Counted from the first letter of the stretch, positions 37,086-47,285 are shown. The stretch is 63,630 nucleotides of DNA from Bacteroidales bacterium (GCA_017645275.1 JAGCPH010000003.1:1-63630); one strand, 5' to 3'. Made by a program: numbers and translations. Notes: generated by a model from the letters alone, not told the origin.

Positions 37086-38267
37086 ATGGAAAAATTCTTC
37101 GAAAAACTCGATTTGGCTATTAAAAATGACATTTTAGTCAAAATGACAATGTCAAAACCCGTGTCAAAAAATAGCGAATTGAGAAATATCTATGTAAAGC
37201 CTATCTTATTGAAAAACAATAAGATGTATCAGTTTACCTATCGTTACGAGCGTCGTGATGAGACGAAGAATTTCGATGCCACGCAGACGATTGAGCAGGT
37301 GAGGAGTCTCGTTCCGGAAGTGTTCCAAAACGTGTCACTTTTTACCATCACAGAAGATGTGACACTGCTTGTCAGCAAGAAAGGCAAGCCCACTCTGATG
37401 TGCAAAAAGGTGCAGGAAAACCGTGAGCAGGACTTCAGCCACGACCATGAGAAGCAGCGTCTCATCGACCCGACCAACCCATGGTGGCATCTGCTCGGCC
37501 TGACGACGCGCGACGGCAAGGTGACAGCCGACATGCAGCACAAATACAAGCAGATCTGCAAATACGTGGAAATCGTTGACGGCGTGATGCGCCAGACCAA
37601 GTTCGACGACGAGATCCATATCGCCGACATGGGCGCAGGCAAGGGGTATCTGACATTTGCGCTTTATGAATACCTAACCACACATTACGACAAGAAAATT
37701 GTGATGGAAGGGGTGGAGATACGTAAAGATTTGGTCTTGAAAATCAATGATATAATTGAAAAATGTAAAGACGCACGGCCGTGCGTCTCAACAATTCATT
37801 TCGTGCAGAATTCCATCGATGAATACAAACCATCAAATATCGATGTGTTAATCGCCCTCCATGCTTGCGACACCGCTACTGACGACGCAATATTAAAAGG
37901 TATCCGCAACAACGCCAAGCTGATAATCTGTGCCCCGTGCTGCCATAAGCAGATTCGCCACGAGATGGAGAAATCGGGCAAGACCGACGCCATTACAAAG
38001 TATGGCATCTTCCTTGAGCGTCAAGCAGTTATGATAACCGACACCATCCGTGCCTTGGTGCTCGAATATTGCGGCTACAAGACCCAGGTGATGGAATTTA
38101 TCGAGATCGACAACACTCCGAAAAACGTGCTTCTCGTCGGCAGAAAAACCGACAAACCTGTTGATAAAGAAGCAATTGCGAAGCAGATTAAAGCATTGAT
38201 GGAACAATACGGCATAGAGGAACATTATTTGTGGAAGAATTTATGGAAAAATTGTCGCACGTATTAA
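37086..38267 (+). CDS. SAM-dependent methyltransferase (Methyltransf_32-like)
   Basis: 393 residues. An N-terminal domain (~1-110) is followed by a Rossmann methyltransferase domain: motif I IADMGAGKGYLTFALYEYL (~residues 179-197), then VLIALHACDTATDDAI and CAPCCHKQ, in which the APCCH cysteines are a family hallmark. This family is annotated as a probable RNA or protein methyltransferase; the substrate is unknown. The segment CKDARPCVSTIHF (~residues 226-238) includes about six residues encoded by a REP-like palindrome. Confidence 0.82.
   Translation: MEKFFEKLDLAIKNDILVKMTMSKPVSKNSELRNIYVKPILLKNNKMYQFTYRYERRDETKNFDATQTIEQVRSLVPEVFQNVSLFTITEDVTLLVSKKGKPTLMCKKVQENREQDFSHDHEKQRLIDPTNPWWHLLGLTTRDGKVTADMQHKYKQICKYVEIVDGVMRQTKFDDEIHIADMGAGKGYLTFALYEYLTTHYDKKIVMEGVEIRKDLVLKINDIIEKCKDARPCVSTIHFVQNSIDEYKPSNIDVLIALHACDTATDDAILKGIRNNAKLIICAPCCHKQIRHEMEKSGKTDAITKYGIFLERQAVMITDTIRALVLEYCGYKTQVMEFIEIDNTPKNVLLVGRKTDKPVDKEAIAKQIKALMEQYGIEEHYLWKNLWKNCRTY
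37764..37793. repeat. Family-A REP-like palindrome inside the methyltransferase gene
   Basis: The core GACGCACGG/CCGTGCGTC (37770-37787) is a perfect 18-bp palindrome, with TGTAAAG and CTCAACA flanks corresponding to the TGTAGAG/CTCTACA ends of other copies. It is read in frame as KDARPCVS. Confidence 0.75.
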
Positions 38268-38276
38268 AATAAATCG

Positions 38277-38284
38277 TAAATTTG
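38277..38284 (+). promoter_or_regulatory. -7 box for ilvE
   Basis: TAAATTTG followed by C, 47 bases before the ilvE ATG. TTG at 38252-38254 lies 22 bases upstream as a possible -33 element. Confidence 0.55.
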
Positions 38285-38331
38285 CAGTCCAGGAAAACGA
38301 AGAAAATATTAACTAAAAATAAATTTTTATC

Positions 38332-39354
38332 ATGCAAAACATCGATTGGGGATCACTCCCATTTGGTTACTATCCAACAAATTACAACATCCGCTGCTAT
38401 TACAGAAACGGCGAATGGGGCGAGTTAGAGTTCAGCTCAGAGACAACAATCAACATCCACATGGCAGCAACATGCTTGCACTACGGTCAGGAAGCTTTTG
38501 AAGGCTTGAAAGCTCACCGTGGCGCTGACGGCAAAGTGCGTATCTTCCGTCTCGACGAGAACGCAAAACGTTTGCAGTCATCATGCGATGGCATCTGCAT
38601 GCCACGTTTCCCAATGGAGAAATTTGAGGAAGCTATGATCAAATGCGTGCAGCTCAACAAGGAATTCATCCCTACATACGAGAGCGGCGCTTCATTGTAC
38701 CTCCGTCCATTAATTATCGGTACAGGTGCACGTGTTGGTGTGAAACCGGCAGACGAATATCTGTTCATCGTGTTCGCAACACCAGTAGGACCATACTTCA
38801 AAGGCGGCTTCCAGGCTAACCCATACGTCATCACACGTAAATATGACCGTTCAGCTCCTCTCGGAACTGGCGTCTACAAAGTCGGCGGTAACTACGCAGC
38901 ATCATTGCGCGCTCATGTTGAGGCTTGCCATGGCGGTCAGTACGCTTGCGAGTTCTATCTCGACGCAAAAGAGAAGAAATATATCGACGAGGCTGGCGCA
39001 GCTAACTTCTTCGCAGTGAAAGACAACACATACATCACTCCACAGTCAACATCAATCCTTCCTTCAATCACCAACAAGAGCTTGATGCAGATCGCTGAGA
39101 CTCTCGGCATGAAGGTCGAACGTCGTCCAGTGGCAGAAGAAGAACTTGCTACATTCGAAGAGGCAGGCGCATGCGGTACAGCAGCAGTCATCAGCCCAAT
39201 CTCACGCATCGACGATCCTGAGACTGGCAAGTCATACACATTCGGTGACGGCAAACCAGGTCCATGGAGCCAGAAACTGTACAACAAACTCCGTGGCATC
39301 CAGACAGGTCTTGAGAAAGACGAGTTCGGCTGGAACACTATCGTTGAGATTTAA
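38332..39354 (+). CDS. ilvE: Branched-chain amino acid aminotransferase
   Basis: 340 residues. Fold-type IV PLP enzyme for the last step of valine, leucine and isoleucine synthesis. The LHYGQEAFEGLKAHRGADGK segment (~residues 43-62), GTGVYKVGGNYAASL with the candidate PLP lysine, YIDEAGAANFFAV, and the phosphate-binding GACGTAAVISPI are typical. Codon usage is strongly biased, consistent with high expression. Monocistronic between its promoter and the terminator at 39379. Confidence 0.95.
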   Translation: MQNIDWGSLPFGYYPTNYNIRCYYRNGEWGELEFSSETTINIHMAATCLHYGQEAFEGLKAHRGADGKVRIFRLDENAKRLQSSCDGICMPRFPMEKFEEAMIKCVQLNKEFIPTYESGASLYLRPLIIGTGARVGVKPADEYLFIVFATPVGPYFKGGFQANPYVITRKYDRSAPLGTGVYKVGGNYAASLRAHVEACHGGQYACEFYLDAKEKKYIDEAGAANFFAVKDNTYITPQSTSILPSITNKSLMQIAETLGMKVERRPVAEEELATFEEAGACGTAAVISPISRIDDPETGKSYTFGDGKPGPWSQKLYNKLRGIQTGLEKDEFGWNTIVEI

Positions 39355-39378
39355 TTTTGTAGTATAACGTTTTTTTTT

Positions 39379-39418
39379 AAAACACGTCATTTTTTAGTGG
39401 CGTGTTTTTTATTTTTTT
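39379..39418 (+). terminator. Rho-independent terminator of ilvE
   Basis: The stem AACACGTCA (39381-39389) pairs with TGGCGTGTT (39398-39406), extended by two A-T pairs, with an 8-base loop. It is followed by a long T-rich tract. Confidence 0.8.
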
Positions 39419-39419
39419 A

Positions 39420-39427
39420 TATCTTTG
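39420..39427 (+). promoter_or_regulatory. -7 box for the Omp28/T9SS gene
   Basis: TATCTTTG followed by CAG, 37 bases before the ATG at 39465, immediately after the ilvE terminator. Confidence 0.6.
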
Positions 39428-39464
39428 CAGATTGGAAAATATTTATTAACTCAAAAATAACACT

Positions 39465-41225
39465 ATGAAAAAATTTACTTTAGCTTTAATAGCTTTATTG
39501 TCAATGAGTTACATGACAAAAGCTCAGCAGTATGTCTCTACGGAGCCAGCCAACAGAAATGTCATCATTGAGGAATTCACAGGCCGTGGTTGTGGCTATT
39601 GCACTGATGGTCACCGTATCGCTAACCAGATTATGGCAGCCAATCCTGGTCGTGTTTGGGCTATCAACATCCATGCTGGTGGTTATGCCCAGACATCGTA
39701 TCCTAACATGATTACATCAGACGGTAACACCATCCACGGCGGATTCAGCATCAGCGGTTATCCAACAGGTGTCGTCAACAGATCAACAGGTTCCGGTATT
39801 GACCGTGGCCAGTGGAGTGGACAGGCAAACACTCAGATGAACCAAGCAGCTGAATGCAACGTAGCAGGTATCGCAAGAATCAATCCTGATACACGTATTG
39901 CTACAATCACTGTTGAGGTTTACTACACAGGCAACAGCACAGTCAGCGAGAACTACCTTACTGTGGCTATGCTTCAGGATTCAATACTCGGCTCACAGGC
40001 CGACTACGGCAACTACAACCCTACACAGTGGCTCAACGGACAGTATGTGCACATGCATATCCTCCGCGATTGCATCACACCTGCATGGGGTGAGACAATC
40101 TCTCCAACGACAGCAGGCACTTTGATTACAAAGACTTATGAATATCCTATTCCAGAAGTCATTGGCAGTCCTAACGGCGTTGACGTTGACATCAACAACA
40201 TCTTCTTCCTGGCATGGGTTTCTGAAAGAACTCAAGGTACGGCAACACGTCCAATCCTCACTGGTTGCGAACTTGAGAAGACCACATTGACCGACGAACC
40301 TATCTATCCGTCAATTGCAAATGTGTCGCAAGCTTCGAACGCATCATGCAGCCAGATGAAAGAATTCGAAATGGAAATCGCCAATATCGGAACAGAGTCA
40401 TTGACATCATTGAAATTCAATGCTGTAGTTGAAGAATCAACTTATGAATTTGAATGGAACGGCGAACTTGCCTCCGGTGATAAGACAAACATGAACTTCG
40501 AGATGGAGATTCCTTTCGGCACACACGAGGGAGTAATCATTATCATAGAAGCTAACGGCCAAGCATACGAGCGCTCGGTATCATTCAATGCAGAATGTGC
40601 AGAATGGGCCGAGAAAGAATATGATGAAAACACTACAGCATTGAAAGTTTTCATCATTCAAGACCAGTTCGGCGAGCAGACCACATGGGAAATCATTAAT
40701 TCAAATGGTGATGTCATTGCCTCTGGAGGCCCATATGCACACTTGACAGGTGGACCACAAACAAGTGTTAACACTCAGATTGTCAACGATGTCCCTGTCG
40801 ACGAGTGCTATCTCTTCAGAATCTATGACAATAACAGTAACGGCATCTGCTGTAACTATGGCAATGGCTATTATTATGTGAAAGATGGTGAGAACCAAGT
40901 CCTTTTCGGTGGTGAGGGCAATGGCGGCTTTGGAGCAATGGCAGCTCATTCGTTCATGCTGAAGAAGAGACCGGATGCAGTTCAAGACAACATGGCTTCA
41001 GATTTCAATATTTATCCTAACCCTGCAAACAGCATGATTGTGGTGGAAGGACAGAATGTGGAGTTTGTTGAGATTTATAACTCATTGGGACAGAAAGTAT
41101 TGACCGTTGAAGGGGCAAAAGAATACACCACTGTCAACGTGGCATCGTTCGAAAACGGCGTCTATGTGGTGAGAGTGGTCAGCAACAACGGCATTTCAAC
41201 CAAGAAAGTCTCGATTGCTCACTGA
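39465..41225 (+). CDS. Omp28-family secreted protein with T9SS sorting domain
   Basis: 586 residues. Signal peptide (KKFTLALIALLSMSYMTKAQ). The Omp28 domain spans ~22-270 and starts with the thioredoxin-like EEFTGRGCGYCTDGHR, where CGYC is a CxxC motif. A central domain follows (~270-500). The last ~75 residues are a T9SS type A sorting domain (NIYPNPANSMIVVEG ... VYVVRVVSNNGISTKKVSI). It is secreted to the outer surface. A disulphide-related role of the CxxC is possible but untested. Confidence 0.88.
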   Translation: MKKFTLALIALLSMSYMTKAQQYVSTEPANRNVIIEEFTGRGCGYCTDGHRIANQIMAANPGRVWAINIHAGGYAQTSYPNMITSDGNTIHGGFSISGYPTGVVNRSTGSGIDRGQWSGQANTQMNQAAECNVAGIARINPDTRIATITVEVYYTGNSTVSENYLTVAMLQDSILGSQADYGNYNPTQWLNGQYVHMHILRDCITPAWGETISPTTAGTLITKTYEYPIPEVIGSPNGVDVDINNIFFLAWVSERTQGTATRPILTGCELEKTTLTDEPIYPSIANVSQASNASCSQMKEFEMEIANIGTESLTSLKFNAVVEESTYEFEWNGELASGDKTNMNFEMEIPFGTHEGVIIIIEANGQAYERSVSFNAECAEWAEKEYDENTTALKVFIIQDQFGEQTTWEIINSNGDVIASGGPYAHLTGGPQTSVNTQIVNDVPVDECYLFRIYDNNSNGICCNYGNGYYYVKDGENQVLFGGEGNGGFGAMAAHSFMLKKRPDAVQDNMASDFNIYPNPANSMIVVEGQNVEFVEIYNSLGQKVLTVEGAKEYTTVNVASFENGVYVVRVVSNNGISTKKVSIAH

Positions 41226-41249
41226 TAAAATATTGATTTATAACGGTTT

Positions 41250-41645
41250 ATGTTCTCTTGTCCTATACAAATCCGTATGAGCGACTTGGACCCGTTTGAC
41301 CATGTCAACAACGGGGCACAATGCAATCTTTTTGACTACGGCCGCTCAAAATTTTTTGAACACATCTTCAATCAAGCAATTGATTGGATGACTTTTGAAT
41401 ACGTTCTCGTGCATGTAGAGCTCGATTTCAAGTTGCCAGTGCGCATCCACGACGAGATAGTGTGCGAGACAGAGGTGTACGACAAGGGACATACAAGTTT
41501 CAAGATGCGTCAATACCTAAAAAACGCTGTGACAAACGACATTCTGACCGTTTGTCACAGCGTTATTGTTTGCATCGACCGGGAGAAAAACGTGCCTAAG
41601 GAGATTCCTGAGGATCACCGTTTTATGCTCGGCTTCGCCTTTTAA
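41250..41645 (+). CDS. Acyl-CoA thioesterase, hotdog (4HBT) fold
   Basis: 131 residues. [20 protein letters not shown] contains the catalytic Asp of YbgC/FadM-type hotdog thioesterases, in the form D-x-D-x-x-x-H-V-N-N. It hydrolyses acyl-CoA or a related thioester; chain length unknown. It lies 24 bp after the Omp28 gene and overlaps convergent pyrF by 4 bp. Confidence 0.88.
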   Translation: MFSCPIQIRMSDLDPFDHVNNGAQCNLFDYGRSKFFEHIFNQAIDWMTFEYVLVHVELDFKLPVRIHDEIVCETEVYDKGHTSFKMRQYLKNAVTNDILTVCHSVIVCIDREKNVPKEIPEDHRFMLGFAF

Positions 41646-42469
41646 ATCAGGTTGTTGGCCTTTAAAAGCTCTTCCATCTGCTGTTGCAGCTTCTTGGCTT
41701 CTCCAGCTGCTTTCTCAGCGAAGTCTTCGCCGTTGGAAGCATAAATTATTCCTCTTGACGAGTTTACCAATAATCCGACTTGGTCGTTGAGGCCGTATTT
41801 TGCAACTGCCTGTAAATCACCACCTTGAGCACCAACGCCTGGCACAAGGAAGAAGTGGTTAGGCAACATCTGACGGATCTCGCCTAATTCTTCAGGATGT
41901 GTGGCTCCAACCACGTACATCATCTTGTTGTCGTCGGCCCATTCCTGCGACTTCATCAGAACGTTTTTGTACAACTCTTTGCCTTCAGCGTTGAGATATT
42001 GGAAGTCTTTTGAGCCTTTGTTCGATGTCAAGGCCAGCAATACCACCCATTTGTCATCGAAACCGAGGAATGGTTCCACCGAGTCGACACCCATGTATGG
42101 TGCCACGGTGAGGGCGTCGGCTTTCAACGTCTCGAAGAATGCTCGTGCATAGTTAGCTGATGTATTTCCGATGTCACCACGTTTTGCGTCAGCGATGACG
42201 AAGATCTCAGGATGGTTCTCTTTTATGTAATTGATTGTCTTTTCGAGACTTGCCCATCCTTTGGCGCCGTAGACCTCATAGAATGCGGTGTTTGGCTTGT
42301 AAGCAACGGCATATTCTGATGTGGCGTCGATAATGGCTTTGTTGAACGCAAAAACAGGATCTTCTTCATTCAGCAGATGCTGAGGAATCTTCTTGATGTC
42401 AGTGTCAAGACCCACGCAAAGAAACGATTTCTTCGCTTTAATTTGGCTTATAATATCATTCTTATTCAT
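41642..42469 (-). CDS. pyrF: Orotidine 5'-phosphate decarboxylase, type 2
   Basis: 275 residues, the longer type 2 form. It decarboxylates OMP to UMP. The catalytic D-x-K-x-x-D element is [15 protein letters not shown] (~residues 94-108), and [14 protein letters not shown] and [12 protein letters not shown] are family segments. It is the last gene of the porE-like, purM, prfA, pyrF run, 32 bp after prfA. Confidence 0.95.
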   Translation of the reverse strand: MNKNDIISQIKAKKSFLCVGLDTDIKKIPQHLLNEEDPVFAFNKAIIDATSEYAVAYKPNTAFYEVYGAKGWASLEKTINYIKENHPEIFVIADAKRGDIGNTSANYARAFFETLKADALTVAPYMGVDSVEPFLGFDDKWVVLLALTSNKGSKDFQYLNAEGKELYKNVLMKSQEWADDNKMMYVVGATHPEELGEIRQMLPNHFFLVPGVGAQGGDLQAVAKYGLNDQVGLLVNSSRGIIYASNGEDFAEKAAGEAKKLQQQMEELLKANNLI

Positions 42470-42501
42470 AAAACTTCTGACTTCTAACTGGTAACTACTA
42501 A

Positions 42502-43584
42502 CTACTCTTCAAGTCCTTCTTTTAATCTTTCAGCATTTTCTGCCATTTGCAAGTTCTCAATGAATGAGGTCAAGTCGCCATCCATAACAGCGGTGAGGTT
42601 ATACACTGTAAATCCGATACGGTGGTCGGTGACGCGGCCCTGCGGGTAGTTGTAGGTGCGGATCTTGGCTGAGCGGTCGCCTGTCGACACCATGGTCTTA
42701 CGTTTCGAGCAGACTTCCTCCATGTATTTGTTGTATTCAGCTTCATAGATACGTGTTCTCAGGATCTTCATAGCTTTCGCCATGTTCTTGGCCTGAGAGC
42801 GCTCGTCGATACAGCTCACCACCACGCCTGTAGGGATGTGGGTGAGACGCACAGCTGAATATGTGGTGTTCACACACTGTCCGCCAGGTCCTGATGCTGC
42901 GCAGTAGACCTCTTTCTTGATATCTTTGTCGAGCAGCTCCACGTCGAATTCCTCAGCTTCCGGAAGCACCACCACTGATGCCGCTGAAGTGTGGATACGT
43001 CCCTGTGTCTCTGTCTTCGGCACACGCTGCACGCGATGCACTCCTGACTCGAATTTGAGGATTCCGTAGGCGCCGTCGCCGATGACGTTGAACACTATCT
43101 CCTTGAAGCCGCCTGCAGTGCCTTCGTTGGCATCGACGGTCTCCACTTTCCAGTTTTTCGCCTCACAGAATTTAAGATACATTCTGTAGAGGTCGCCCGC
43201 GAAGATAGCAGCCTCGTCGCCACCAGTGCCTGCACGGATTTCCATCACGGCGTTCTTGCCGTCGGTAGGGTCTTTAGGGATGAGCATCAGACGGATGTCT
43301 TCCTCGAGCTTAGCCACTTTCTCGGTAGCTTCGTCGAGTTCTTCCTGTGCCATCTGTCGCATGTCCTCGTCTTTCTCAGTCTTCAGCAATTCCTTGGCTT
43401 CGCTGATGTTGGCGAGATATGTCTTGTATTGGTTGAACGCCTCAATTACAGGCTCAAGGTCTTTATAATCCTTGTTCACCTTGACGTAACGCTTCATGTC
43501 GTTCATCAACTCTGGGTCGTTCAATTGTTCGCGTAACGCTTCCCAGCGTTCTTTTATCGCTTCTAGTTTGTCAATTATTTCCAT
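42502..43584 (-). CDS. prfA: Peptide chain release factor 1
   Basis: 360 residues. It recognises UAA/UAG and triggers peptide release. The GGQ loop is [20 protein letters not shown] (~residues 231-250), and the helical N domain and GRVTDHRIG end are typical. Length and the [17 protein letters not shown] segment fit RF1 better than RF2. No frameshift site, which RF2 would often have. It overlaps purM by one base. Confidence 0.94.
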   Translation of the reverse strand: MEIIDKLEAIKERWEALREQLNDPELMNDMKRYVKVNKDYKDLEPVIEAFNQYKTYLANISEAKELLKTEKDEDMRQMAQEELDEATEKVAKLEEDIRLMLIPKDPTDGKNAVMEIRAGTGGDEAAIFAGDLYRMYLKFCEAKNWKVETVDANEGTAGGFKEIVFNVIGDGAYGILKFESGVHRVQRVPKTETQGRIHTSAASVVVLPEAEEFDVELLDKDIKKEVYCAASGPGGQCVNTTYSAVRLTHIPTGVVVSCIDERSQAKNMAKAMKILRTRIYEAEYNKYMEEVCSKRKTMVSTGDRSAKIRTYNYPQGRVTDHRIGFTVYNLTAVMDGDLTSFIENLQMAENAERLKEGLEE

Positions 43585-44750
43585 TAGTATTCAAAAATTC
43601 CGTATTTACTCTTGATTGTGAGTTGTTTTCTGTCAGATTTCTCAACGTGACCGATGATTTGTGCCTTGATATTGAATGAGTTAGCAATCTTAATCATCTC
43701 TTCTGCCGATTTCTCGTCGGTGTATATCTCAAGACGTGAACCCATGTTGAACACCTTGTACATCTCCTGCCAGTCGGTGCCCGATGACTCTTGAATCATC
43801 TCGAACAATGGTGGCAGCTCAATCATGTTGTCCTTGATAATGTGCAACTTATCGATAAAATGTGTCACCTTGGTCTGTGCGCCGCCGCTGCAATGTATGA
43901 TACCGTTGATTTTGCTTCTGAGGTTTGCCAAAATCGGCACCATCATAGGCAGATAGGTGCGGGTAGGGGCGAGGACGAGCTTTCCGACATCCACGCCTGG
44001 AACCTTAGTCGGCTCGGTAAGTGTGTGATTGCCAGAATAGACAAGTTCCTCAGGAATAGAGTGGTCGTAGCTTTCTTTATATTTCTCTGCCAGATAATGT
44101 CCCAAAACGTCGTGACGTGCCGATGTTAAGCCATTGGAGCCCATGCCGCCGTTGTATTTGTCTTCGTAAGTGGCTTGTCCGTATGATGCGAATCCTACGA
44201 TGACGTCGCCTGGTTGTATGTGATTCTCAATGACTTCCGAGCGTTTCATGCGGGTTGTGACTGTGCTGTCGACGATGACGGTTCTCACCAAATCGCCCAC
44301 GTCAGCTGTCTCGCCGCCTGTGAGGTAGATGCCTACTCCAAGTGAACGCAGTTTTGCTAAGAAATCCTCGGTTCCGTTGATGATAGCGGAGATCACCTCG
44401 CCTGGGATGAGGTTCTTGTTACGTCCGATAGTGGAGGAGAGGAGCATCTTATCTGTGGCGCCCACGCACATCAGGTCGTCGGTGTTCATCACCACAGCAT
44501 CTTGTGCTATGCCTGCCCATACCGAGAGGTCGCCGGTCTCTTTCCAATAAAGGTATGCTAACGACGACTTTGTGCCTGCTCCGTCGGCATGCATGATGTT
44601 GCAATACTGGTCGTCACCACCCAAAATATCAGGGATAATCTTGCAGAAAGCGTTGGGATACAAGCCTTTGTCAAGATTCTTGATGGCGTTGTGGATATCT
44701 TCCTTCTCGGCTGAAACGCCGCGCAGCTGATAACGTTTTTCTACTGGCAT
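43584..44750 (-). CDS. purM: Phosphoribosylformylglycinamidine cyclo-ligase
   Basis: 388 residues. AIR synthase of purine synthesis. MHADGAGTKSSLAYLYWKET (~54-73), a GGETADVGDLVRT loop and FNMGSRLEIY are recognisable PurM segments. It starts one base after the PorE-like gene and is followed by prfA with one-base overlap. Confidence 0.93.
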   Translation of the reverse strand: MPVEKRYQLRGVSAEKEDIHNAIKNLDKGLYPNAFCKIIPDILGGDDQYCNIMHADGAGTKSSLAYLYWKETGDLSVWAGIAQDAVVMNTDDLMCVGATDKMLLSSTIGRNKNLIPGEVISAIINGTEDFLAKLRSLGVGIYLTGGETADVGDLVRTVIVDSTVTTRMKRSEVIENHIQPGDVIVGFASYGQATYEDKYNGGMGSNGLTSARHDVLGHYLAEKYKESYDHSIPEELVYSGNHTLTEPTKVPGVDVGKLVLAPTRTYLPMMVPILANLRSKINGIIHCSGGAQTKVTHFIDKLHIIKDNMIELPPLFEMIQESSGTDWQEMYKVFNMGSRLEIYTDEKSAEEMIKIANSFNIKAQIIGHVEKSDRKQLTIKSKYGIFEY

Positions 44751-44751
44751 C

Positions 44752-47211
44752 TTATTTAAATATCAATTTAAGTTCGTCGGTGTTAAATTCAAAATTACCA
44801 AATTTCTTCAAATCCTGTTGACCAATCACCCAGTCGTATCGCAGGCTGTTGACTACGGTCACTTCTATATTTTCGACGGTTCTGTCGGCAATACGCATCT
44901 CTTTGATAATGAATGAACTGCGGTCTCTGACGGCACCTGCTGTGATGATCTTGTCGATGTTGTCGCCAATGAAATCGTCTTTTGTGATGACGCCGTCGTT
45001 GAGCAGCTGCATGACTTTGCTTTGTGAGACGCTGAAGTCGGCGTCGCGGTCGTAGGTAACGTATTCTGTGTAGGCGTTGACGTATGTCTTAAACGAGAAC
45101 AGTCCTGTCTTGTCCTGTGCGAAAGGCACTTTGTTGTCATCAGGATTCACCCTGATCTTCGCCATCTGGTCGTCGCTTATGTCTTCACGAGGCTTGTAGT
45201 CGCGGCTCAGCACCTTGAATTCGGTTCTACGGTTGAGCTGATGCGCATATTCCTTCAGGTCCTCCGATGCGAGGCCGTTAATATATGTCTCTGTGAGTTT
45301 TGTGCCGTTTTTGAAGGTAAATCCTTTGTACACGAAGTCTTTGTTGAGCGTTCTCGGCACTCTTTCGCCGTATCCTTTGGCGGTGAGTCGCAACGGGTCG
45401 ATGCCTCTGATCACCAAGTAATCGCATACCGACTGGGCACGTTTCTGTGACAAAATGTCATTGCTTGCTTCCGAACCTCTATTATCGGTATGTGAGCCCA
45501 GCTCTATGGTGATGTTCTGGTTGACCTGCAAAATCTCGATCAAGCCCTGCAATGAGTCCTCAAACTGTGGCAGGAGGTCCCATTTGCCAAACTCGTACTG
45601 TATCTCAGGAAGGACGACGGTGCCTGTCGGTATCATCTCCATCTCGAAGCTAGGCGTGAAATCACGGCTGAACTCCAATCCTACGGTGCTGATGGTGTCT
45701 GTTACCGTGAAATAGTTGTTCTTGTCAATGGTGATGACGTATATATTGTTGATATTCACTATGCCTTCGTTAAACTGGAACGCTCCTTTGTCGCTCGACA
45801 GGGTAGTGGATTTGGTGCCGTCGGTACCTTCTATCGTGACGTTGGCGCCGCCCACAAACTGGAGACTGTTTTTGTTTTTTATCGTTCCGTTGACGGTAAA
45901 CGTGATAGGTGGCTCGATGAAATAATATATGTCATCATCCTGACCGTTACGGCTGTCGCGGTTTGAGGCGAAGAAGCCACGTTCCTCGTCGGGATGGAAC
46001 ATGATGCTGAAGTCGTTTCCGATAGAGTTTATTGGCGATTTCAGGTTTTCTGGCTCCGACCAGTAACCTGCAGTGTCGATGGTGGTCACGAAGATGTCGA
46101 GACCGCCCATGCCGCCATGGCCGTCAGATGAGAAATACAGTGTGGTGTCGTTGCGCAGGTATGGGAACATCTCGTCGCCGGCTGTGTTGATGACCTCGCC
46201 GAGGTTGTACGGGCGGCCGAACTTACCGTCTTCGCCTTTGATTGTCACCCAGATGTCTTTGCCTCCGAAGCCTCCTTTGCGGTCAGCGGCGAAATACATG
46301 ATGCTTTCGTCGGATGTAACAGTAGGATGGCCAACAACATCGAGGGAGTCGACGCCGGCAATCTCCACCACAGTAGCTTCTGAGAATGATGTTCCTGTAC
46401 GTTTGGACTTCATGATCTGGCAGCCCGACTGACGTTTCTTGTCGTTCGGACAGCGTGTGAAATACACGTCGGAGAATGTCTTTGTAAAGAACGGTGTGCC
46501 TTCACTGCCTTTAGTGTTTATGCCGTTTTCCTCGTCGACGAGCTCCGGCTTGTCCCATACGCCTTTTTTGTCTTGTCGAGATGCATAGAAATCGGAGAAA
46601 TGTTGTCCTGTGATGGCGTCTTTCTCTTTGTGCACGCCACCTTCGCGTGTGGAGCAGAATATGATGTCGTTGAAGCCGCTCGTGATCCATGCCACTCCGA
46701 AGTCGGAGGCCTTGGAATTCAACGCTTTGACGCGTGTCACCTCATATTTCGAAGGATATTCAAGCCATTCCTGAATCTTTGCTATGTCGTCGGCTGAGCG
46801 TTGGCCACGTGGGTCATCGGGGACAAGCTCGGTGTACATGTTATAGCACTCCAGCGCCTCGTCGTATTTCTGATTGCGTTTCAACACATCGCCATAATGA
46901 AGGTAATATATAGGCTCTCCTTTAGGAAACTCAGTCTTTCCGACTCTTTTGTAATACGATGCGGCCTGCTTGGTGTTCTCGGTGAGACGGTAACACTCGG
47001 CAAGCTGGTAATACACTCGTGTGCGTTCACCTTCGTATTTCTTCTTTTTCAACTTCTTGACAGCTTTCTTGTAACGGTCGATGGCGAGGCTGTACTGACC
47101 TCTCTCAAACGCCACATCGGCATTCTTGGCAGGGTTACGGCGTTGAGCATCAAGAGGTTGCGCACATCCGAGTAATATCGCAAATAATATCAATAACAGT
47201 TTTTTCGACAT
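44752..47211 (-). CDS. porE: PorE-like T9SS lipoprotein (TPR, PD40 propeller, OmpA domain) with extra C-terminal domain
   Basis: 819 residues. The lipobox LLGC places the lipidated cysteine at residue 16. TPR repeats lie at ~25-150, a WD40/PD40 beta-propeller at ~155-430 (SSDGHGGMGGLDIF, AADRKGGFGGKDIW), a carboxypeptidase-regulatory-like fold at ~440-530, and an OmpA peptidoglycan-binding domain at ~545-690 (IELGSHTDNRGSEASNDILS). This order is that of PorE, a peptidoglycan-anchored T9SS component. Unlike PorE as usually described, ~115 residues follow; they resemble a degenerate retropepsin-like fold (see findings). Alternative: a PorE paralogue rather than the orthologue. First in an operon with purM, prfA and pyrF. 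Confidence 0.78.
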   Translation of the reverse strand: MSKKLLLILFAILLGCAQPLDAQRRNPAKNADVAFERGQYSLAIDRYKKAVKKLKKKKYEGERTRVYYQLAECYRLTENTKQAASYYKRVGKTEFPKGEPIYYLHYGDVLKRNQKYDEALECYNMYTELVPDDPRGQRSADDIAKIQEWLEYPSKYEVTRVKALNSKASDFGVAWITSGFNDIIFCSTREGGVHKEKDAITGQHFSDFYASRQDKKGVWDKPELVDEENGINTKGSEGTPFFTKTFSDVYFTRCPNDKKRQSGCQIMKSKRTGTSFSEATVVEIAGVDSLDVVGHPTVTSDESIMYFAADRKGGFGGKDIWVTIKGEDGKFGRPYNLGEVINTAGDEMFPYLRNDTTLYFSSDGHGGMGGLDIFVTTIDTAGYWSEPENLKSPINSIGNDFSIMFHPDEERGFFASNRDSRNGQDDDIYYFIEPPITFTVNGTIKNKNSLQFVGGANVTIEGTDGTKSTTLSSDKGAFQFNEGIVNINNIYVITIDKNNYFTVTDTISTVGLEFSRDFTPSFEMEMIPTGTVVLPEIQYEFGKWDLLPQFEDSLQGLIEILQVNQNITIELGSHTDNRGSEASNDILSQKRAQSVCDYLVIRGIDPLRLTAKGYGERVPRTLNKDFVYKGFTFKNGTKLTETYINGLASEDLKEYAHQLNRRTEFKVLSRDYKPREDISDDQMAKIRVNPDDNKVPFAQDKTGLFSFKTYVNAYTEYVTYDRDADFSVSQSKVMQLLNDGVITKDDFIGDNIDKIITAGAVRDRSSFIIKEMRIADRTVENIEVTVVNSLRYDWVIGQQDLKKFGNFEFNTDELKLIFK

Positions 47212-47237
47212 AGAAAAATCCTTTTCAATATAAACTA

Positions 47238-47245
47238 CAAAGATA
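47238..47245 (-). promoter_or_regulatory. -7 box for the porE-like operon
   Basis: Reverse-strand TATCTTTG (47245-47238), 27 bases upstream of the ATG at 47211. Confidence 0.55.
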
Positions 47246-47285
47246 CAAAATCATTGTATAATAAGGATGTTTTTTACAAAAAAAA

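Noticed and set aside
42502-43584. Release factor 2 instead of RF1
   Set aside because: The gene is continuous with no programmed frameshift site, and the length and segments around the GGQ fit RF1.
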